Virus record (IMG/VR): IMGVR_UViG_3300050821_000071 | Coordinates: 1 to 28,386 of that record | Direction: 5' to 3' (one strand) | DNA length: 28,386 nt | DNA from: a virus | Translations under genes and position numbers: made by a program | Notes under the pieces: model-generated | Told to the model about the DNA's origin: nothing | The model's input: only the letters and a program-made list of their open reading frames with translations | The model's database searches: none | Shown here: one piece after another, positions 24,050 through 28,386 of the stretch | How positions within the stretch are numbered: the first letter of the stretch is position 1 | Layout of the letters: every line of letters begins with the position of its first letter

Positions 24050-24057
24050 ATTACCTC

Positions 24058-25950
24058 TTAGACGATAAACCAGTTCGTATTAATTCCGCCCTGAGGCACA
24101 ACCTTTACGTGCTGGTACTGAGTGTTTAGTACGACACTGGTAGCGCCATCAATGTGTTGACCTGCTTGAGGCACAACAGTTACGGAATTACCAGAGGAGT
24201 CGATCTTCTTAATGGTGTAAGTATTAGGTGTCCATTGTGCAGAGATCAATGTGATTGTTACTGGACCAGACGTAGCGTCTACCAGAATTGTATCGTCTGC
24301 AACATTAACCGTGTAATTGGCTGTCTTTGTAGTAATAGGATAAGCGTTCTGGCCATTGATAATCTTTAGGCCAGTTGGTGTGGTGGTGATATTTGCTGGA
24401 GTATATAGACCTGTTAGCTTTATGGTTCCAAGGCAGGACGTAAGTGCAGCACCAGACTGTCTGTCAATAAATGTTGGTGCTCCAACTTCTGTGTCCAATT
24501 GAACAATATCAATGAATGGTCCGATACCTGCGGAACCTCCACCAAACACACAGACAACATTTGTTACAGCTTCAATAGAAAGCTGTGAAGCATAGAAGGC
24601 GTGTGTTGCTCCTACGCCACCAAAGTAAGAACCAGCAGGACAATAGCCTGACCAGGAGTAAAGAATACGTGCTGTATCAATTACTGTGTGCTCTGTTGGC
24701 ATGAAGCCGAATGTATAACCACCATGACATGTCAGATTTCTGACTTCGCACATATCGTTATTTCCATTAGCTGGCATCAACCAACCTATAGAAAGACCAT
24801 TAGCATAAGAGCCTCCAGAGTTCAATTCTCCAGAAGGAACTGTTCCAGTAGTTCCATATCCAAAATCTATAAGGGCGCAGTTAGACATTCCACTCATGTC
24901 TCCTGCACTGTAACCCAGACCGTTAGTAGAGTGAGTTGTCAGGATAGACATGTTGGTGAATGTCACACCCATGTTGGAGAAGATACCTGGGGATACACCA
25001 TAACCACCGGGCTGTGAAGGACCACCGATAACGCAAGGATTTCCATTGTTGTTAATGGCATTAGCCTGATTGGTGGAGTTGGAGAACACACCAAAGGACA
25101 CCCAAGTAGATCCGGAGAACTGAGGAACTAGCTGCTGCCAATGCTCAAGCAGTGCACCATTCTGAATACCTCGGAAAAGCAAACCAATCTTGTTTAGGGT
25201 CGTGGCAACAGGTGCCATGTACAACTGAGAATTCCCATTGTGCGCAGTATTCAATGCACCAGCTATGACATAGAACTGATTAGTTGCTGATGGTGTGAAT
25301 ACTTCTGCGGAGCCGTGTATAGCCGCGAAAGCTTGAGCGTTGTTGATGGTTGTCTGAATAGCTGCTGTATCATCAGTACCCCAGAAGAACTTGGTACCAG
25401 ACACAGTGGTTGTTGCACTGGAACTGATAGTGACAGTGGTGGCATTAGTGAAGCCTGTAATGGTTCCTACCAATGCGAACTGCCCTACTGAGGAAGCACC
25501 ATGCATCATAAAAGACTTACCTACATCAGCAAGGACAAACTTTCCAGAGCTTGAGGTAACGATGTTCTGTCCGCTGGTGATAGCAGCGTCGGTAACTACT
25601 TGTCCGTCTCCCTTGGCTCCTGCTGTTTGGATATTGAACTGGTCTACTCGGGCAGGTGCAAACGTACTTGTAGAAGCCGTTGCAGCGGTCCCTAGACCTA
25701 GGTTCGTACGGGCAGTGGACACATTGGTCAAGTCACTCAAGTTATTGGCTGCAACAAGGCTTCCAGGCGTTCCTGTAGTCCATGCTGCTGTAGCTGTACC
25801 TGTCGCTGCTAGTACCTGATTTACGGTAGGAGAATTCGTGACAGTGACACCACTGATCTGTCCTGTTTGGTTGTCTAGGAATAGAAGGGCATCATTAAGA
25901 GTGGTTGCCCAGTCAGCTTGCCCAGGTGTGGGAAGTACAAAGCCTGCCAT
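24058..25950 (-). CDS. Beta-helix tailspike/fibre protein, upstream copy
   Basis: A 630-residue protein. The start MAGFVLPTPGQADWATTLND and the motif AANNLSDLTNVSTARTNLGL (68-87) form the attachment part, matched by the next gene. FNIQTAGAKGDGQVVTDAA at about 105 and GTDDTAAIQTTINNA near 191-205 open a beta-helix of pectate-lyase type that continues to about 540. The final 85 residues (YTVNVADDTILVDATSG, then TYTIKKIDSSGNSVTV and a WFIV end) are a small beta domain very common at the ends of phage fibre and spike proteins. It is probably a trimeric host-recognition spike that may have depolymerase activity. Its place before the tail terminator is unusual. The ribosome site is weak (GGAT). Confidence 0.85.
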   Translation of the reverse strand: MAGFVLPTPGQADWATTLNDALLFLDNQTGQISGVTVTNSPTVNQVLAATGTATAAWTTGTPGSLVAANNLSDLTNVSTARTNLGLGTAATASTSTFAPARVDQFNIQTAGAKGDGQVVTDAAITSGQNIVTSSSGKFVLADVGKSFMMHGASSVGQFALVGTITGFTNATTVTISSSATTTVSGTKFFWGTDDTAAIQTTINNAQAFAAIHGSAEVFTPSATNQFYVIAGALNTAHNGNSQLYMAPVATTLNKIGLLFRGIQNGALLEHWQQLVPQFSGSTWVSFGVFSNSTNQANAINNNGNPCVIGGPSQPGGYGVSPGIFSNMGVTFTNMSILTTHSTNGLGYSAGDMSGMSNCALIDFGYGTTGTVPSGELNSGGSYANGLSIGWLMPANGNNDMCEVRNLTCHGGYTFGFMPTEHTVIDTARILYSWSGYCPAGSYFGGVGATHAFYASQLSIEAVTNVVCVFGGGSAGIGPFIDIVQLDTEVGAPTFIDRQSGAALTSCLGTIKLTGLYTPANITTTPTGLKIINGQNAYPITTKTANYTVNVADDTILVDATSGPVTITLISAQWTPNTYTIKKIDSSGNSVTVVPQAGQHIDGATSVVLNTQYQHVKVVPQGGINTNWFIV

Positions 25951-25962
25951 GTATATCCAATC

Positions 25963-26730
25963 TTAGGAAGTAGGTGGTCCTCCGCCATAGCCATTCTGAC
26001 CATAGAGTCCTTCACCGTATCCGTACTGTGGGTACTGAGAGTACGCTCCGGATAGTTGTGGTCGGATCTGACGTAGTTGACGTGCGAAGTTATTTGCTGG
26101 AGAAGGAGTCTTGTAATCCAATGGGAATACATTCTGTCCCGCATTGTATGGATCGTACTGAGCCACGTTGACATTCCATCTCTGTGAGAAGTTGTCGCCG
26201 CTCTGGGAGATATGAGGTGTTGCGTACTGGGAGAATTGAATATCATTGACCATCTCATCAGGCTTCACCTCAGTAGCATCAATAGCTACTATGATGTCCT
26301 TCTGCTGAATCTGGCCAAGTACCTGGAAGCTTGTTACACGGAATACCTTGGAGTCATAGACGAATCTATCCTTCAAGTAGTTCTGTGTATTGATATCCAT
26401 TCGATTGAGACCCATGCGCTTTATCTGATCAAAGGATAGAGTGACATGGGCTCTGTCATTGAAGTAGAAACCGTCCTCTGTGTTCTCGTTATCACCTTCT
26501 ATGTGAATAACGTGCAGAGCAGGAATCAGATTAGGACCGAAGTAAACACGTCCAAGTGGAGCGGTTGCTTCTCCATATGTTGGATCGACTGTGGACTGGT
26601 CATAGGAGAATCTGTAATAGTAGATATTGTCTCCGGTCCATCTCTGCCAATCACGAAGACCCCCATAGATAGAGGCAGTTTCGAAATCGACAGAGAAGCG
26701 TCCACCTTTCCACCCAGCTCTGTCCTGCAT
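25963..26730 (-). CDS. Head-tail connector / neck protein candidate with Tyr/Gly-rich tail
   Basis: A 255-residue protein. The N-terminus is aromatic-rich (WQRWTGDNIYYYRFSYDQST), followed by beta strands around LIPALHVIHIEGDNE and a strand-loop pattern VYDSKVFRVTSFQVLGQI, QKDIIVAIDATEV. The latter resembles stopper or neck proteins, in which a small beta-barrel coats the connector. The last 26 residues are low-complexity Tyr/Gly (QYPQYGYGEGLYGQNGYGGG). It comes after the adaptor-like gene and before the spikes. A 60-base gap precedes it; the ATG at 26730 has only a weak GAAAGAGA site. Neck function is inferred from order and size, not from a diagnostic motif. Confidence 0.6.
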   Translation of the reverse strand: MQDRAGWKGGRFSVDFETASIYGGLRDWQRWTGDNIYYYRFSYDQSTVDPTYGEATAPLGRVYFGPNLIPALHVIHIEGDNENTEDGFYFNDRAHVTLSFDQIKRMGLNRMDINTQNYLKDRFVYDSKVFRVTSFQVLGQIQQKDIIVAIDATEVKPDEMVNDIQFSQYATPHISQSGDNFSQRWNVNVAQYDPYNAGQNVFPLDYKTPSPANNFARQLRQIRPQLSGAYSQYPQYGYGEGLYGQNGYGGGPPTS

Positions 26731-26790
26731 AACTGTCTCTTTCTATGAGGGTCTTCAATAGTTTGTCTCCACATACCACAGACTGTGGAA

Positions 26791-27615
26791 TTAGAGGCCC
26801 CACATGCCTCCAAAAATCGGTGATTGCAGATTGCTCTCGTCCTCGTCGCGATGATCGATTGGAGGCAACTGACGATGTGGCTGCTCGTAGTCGTCGTACT
26901 CACGGTCTTCGAAGATAGGTACAAGACGATTAGTCGTTCTAGATACACGACGGATCTTGGACATTTCGATTGCGTTAAGTCCCACGTTAAGCATAGCGCA
27001 AAGTTGATTATATCTGGCAGTCATGCCATCAATCTGTTCACGTATCTGCTGATAACGCTGACTACGAGGAACTGTAGTTCCATCAGCACTGGAGATGTCA
27101 ATATCAGTGCTGGCATCTGTAGCCAGAGCCCATAGTGCATCTATGGATGCTCTGATTGCTACGAGTGTACCTTCTATATCTGGAAGGTTGGACAGATCCA
27201 TTGGTATACGGTTGTACTTGATGAATCCGTTGGAGTCCTTGAAGCGAGTGACTACCGTTCTTCCATTGATATGTTGAAGAGCTGCATCATTGATAAAGTC
27301 TGTCAACTCATCGTCTGAGAACATTCCGCCTGCCTGGCCAGAGACTACTATGGTGTCTCCTTGTGGCAGAGGAGAGGAAGTACCCTGTAGAAAGATTCTT
27401 CCTTCCTGAGCATTCAATATATAGTCAGTTCCCTGAACCAATAGAATCGGCGACTGGTTATGAATCCAAGTGACCGTAAGATTCCATACGTTGAAATCTG
27501 TCAGGTCATAAGTAGAAACCATTCCAGTACCTAGGAATGTGTCAGAGAACGGTGCACCTGTGTCTCCCAACTCAATACGGACTCTTTGAAGAATGTCCTG
27601 TGTTGTGAAGCCCAT
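26791..27615 (-). CDS. Head-to-tail adaptor-like protein
   Basis: A 274-residue protein. The ATG at 27615 is chosen because GAGG lies five bases before it; a GTG at 27621 is also in frame. The N-terminus FTTQDILQRVRIELGD is the usual opening helix of connector adaptors. It is followed by a beta-rich insert (WNLTVTWIHNQSPILLVQGT, YILNAQEGRIFLQG) and FSDDELTDFINDAALQHING, the helix pair typical of adaptor proteins. Residues about 145-215 are helical. The C-terminus is charged and proline-rich (YEQPHRQLPPIDHRDEDES). It likely binds the portal and starts the neck. The assignment is by pattern and place. Confidence 0.65.
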   Translation of the reverse strand: MGFTTQDILQRVRIELGDTGAPFSDTFLGTGMVSTYDLTDFNVWNLTVTWIHNQSPILLVQGTDYILNAQEGRIFLQGTSSPLPQGDTIVVSGQAGGMFSDDELTDFINDAALQHINGRTVVTRFKDSNGFIKYNRIPMDLSNLPDIEGTLVAIRASIDALWALATDASTDIDISSADGTTVPRSQRYQQIREQIDGMTARYNQLCAMLNVGLNAIEMSKIRRVSRTTNRLVPIFEDREYDDYEQPHRQLPPIDHRDEDESNLQSPIFGGMWGL

Positions 27616-27624
27616 GGCCACCTC

Positions 27625-28077
27625 TTACTGTTGTGTGAGGGTAAGATTACCGATTGGGATAGTGATGGATTGATTCTGAGGTGCTAGTACTGGAATATCC
27701 CATTGCCAGGTAGCGATTACCTCACCAGTTGTTCCGGATGCCACATTGACCAAGGCACCGAATGTAGTGGTAGTAGCAGAACCAGCCGCTCCTGTGAAGG
27801 GACCAAAGGTCACCAGGTTGGCGTTCTGAATCTGAGATGTTCCACCTGTAGGAGTAGTTGCGGCAGTAAACGTAACCACCTGACGTGAGTAGCCTGTAGC
27901 TACTAGTTCAGTAAGCTCAGAAAGCTGGGGGTTAGTCGGTACTGCTGATGTCGTAGTTGGGTCTGCTGTCAAGAGCATCAGATATGCAGTTGAAGGAGGA
28001 GTCCAGCCACCAAGCGAAGTTCCCGTGATCCAGTTAAGGATGGCACGATCTGTCGTGTCTGTTAGATTACCTGACAT
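27625..28077 (-). CDS. gp80-like accessory virion protein (head or tail decoration)
   Basis: A 150-residue protein with a pattern common in phage virion proteins: an N-terminal helix ending NWITGTSLGGWTPPSTAYLM, then LLTADPTTT, a LTELVATGYSRQVVTFTAAT segment, an N/V/T-F-G-P-F-TG strand region, and a closing W-x-x-D/L strand pair (IATWQWDIPVL). This set (L-T/S-x-D-P, GYxRQ, TF) marks a small beta-sandwich family found as decoration or fibre-tip protein in many tailed phages. Its place next to head genes suggests a head decoration or neck fibre role, but this is inference. AAGGA precedes the ATG by seven bases. Confidence 0.7.
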   Translation of the reverse strand: MSGNLTDTTDRAILNWITGTSLGGWTPPSTAYLMLLTADPTTTSAVPTNPQLSELTELVATGYSRQVVTFTAATTPTGGTSQIQNANLVTFGPFTGAAGSATTTTFGALVNVASGTTGEVIATWQWDIPVLAPQNQSITIPIGNLTLTQQ

Positions 28078-28087
28078 TAATTAATCC

Positions 28088-28366
28088 TTAGCGAATGTAT
28101 CCACCGGTCCATAGAAGTCCCTTTAGCTCAAGGTGCTTAGCAAGCTCAAGAGGTACAACGTACTTGCGTCCCTCTTCGAAGTTGTAGTGCTTGCCAGCTC
28201 CGAAGGTCATTGACTCTAGGGTGGTGTTAGGGATGATAGTGCGAGTAGGAGCCTCAAGCTCAATATCGCCAAGGACAGTCAAGTCGTCCTCTACTGGCTT
28301 TACGATCGGACCATTGGAGTAGTCAACAGGTACAGCATCTTCCTCAGCAGAAACCTCAGCCATCAT
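28088..28366 (-). CDS. Small structural-module protein, unknown function
   Basis: A 92-residue protein, or the end of a longer one: the frame is open to the window's right edge (RAKEIA upstream of the first Met). The ATG at 28366 has AAGGA seven bases upstream, so a full-length gene is plausible. Acidic N-terminus, then TRTIIPNTTLESMTFGAGKH and a short C-terminal motif KYVVPLELAKHLELKGLLW. A basic/aromatic strand followed by V-P-x-x-x-A-x-H-L-x-x-x-G-L-x-W is often seen in small proteins beside phage capsid or connector genes. Function is unknown; probably a minor virion or assembly protein. Confidence 0.6.
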   Translation of the reverse strand: MMAEVSAEEDAVPVDYSNGPIVKPVEDDLTVLGDIELEAPTRTIIPNTTLESMTFGAGKHYNFEEGRKYVVPLELAKHLELKGLLWTGGYIR

Positions 28367-28386
28367 GGCGATTTCCTTGGCACGCT

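Noticed and set aside
26776-26788. Small CCACA/TGTGG hairpin in the 60-base gap after the adaptor gene, as a terminator
   Set aside because: Only five base pairs with a three-base loop and no T-run on the minus strand; the operon continues tightly on both sides.
1-28386. tRNA genes, CRISPR arrays, integrase/att sites, or a novel defence or satellite system
   Set aside because: I looked on both strands and saw no cloverleaf-like element, no regularly spaced repeats, no recombinase and no unfamiliar gene cassette. All larger genes fit phage structural or early modules, apart from the two endonuclease genes.

Overview
This window looks like a contiguous piece of a tailed double-stranded DNA phage genome with a contractile tail (myovirus morphology). 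Every gene I can support is on the minus strand, so the genes are read from right to left. The contractile type rests on a tail sheath protein, a gp19-type tube protein, a gp25-type wedge protein, a J-type baseplate protein, a gpD/gp27-type hub and an OB-fold spike. The host is probably a Gram-positive bacterium. The tape measure carries two peptidoglycan hydrolase domains, and the tail proteins carry carbohydrate-binding and jelly-roll modules of the kind common in actinobacteriophages. Naming an actinobacterial host is inference. Base composition is fairly balanced and slightly AT-rich, unlike phages of very GC-rich actinobacteria.

Layout in transcription order (high to low coordinates): (1) 28.4-26.0 kb, a small head-proximal protein, a gp80-like accessory virion protein and two head-tail connector candidates. 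(2) 26.0-21.9 kb, two tandem beta-helix tailspike or fibre proteins, oddly placed between the neck genes and the tail core. (3) 21.9-17.1 kb, a tail terminator candidate, a sheath with an extra Ig/Fn3-like domain, the tube, a free-standing HNH endonuclease gene, and a gp26-like tail or baseplate assembly protein with a probable +1 programmed frameshift into a second ORF. (4) 17.0-8.3 kb, the tape measure, tube-initiator-like protein, LysM-like protein, hub, spike, gp25-like wedge, a LAGLIDADG homing endonuclease gene wedged between the wedge gene and J, and J. (5) 8.3-2.9 kb, a small fibre, a tail protein I with carbohydrate-binding repeats and a lectin-like end, and a large jelly-roll protein. 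A strong intrinsic terminator then closes the structural operon.

(6) 2.8-0 kb holds a small two-helix membrane protein, a second terminator, and a tightly overlapping cluster of small genes: a protein with a Lys/Ala-rich linker and a zinc motif, a DUF3310 gene broken by an internal deletion, three hypotheticals including an overlooked 33-residue membrane peptide, a replication-like helical protein, and the start of a P-loop ATPase (probably a helicase loader) cut by the window edge. This part looks like the beginning of a replication or early region.

The most interesting points are not a new defence or mobile system. They are how two homing endonuclease genes sit inside an essential tail operon without breaking it: one preserves the overlapping gene ends by a 27-bp duplication, and both have their translation starts inside hairpins. 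The others are the +1 frameshift candidate at CCC-C, the sheath with an inserted domain, and a tail protein I converted into a multi-module sugar-binding protein. No tRNA, CRISPR, integrase or att site was seen.
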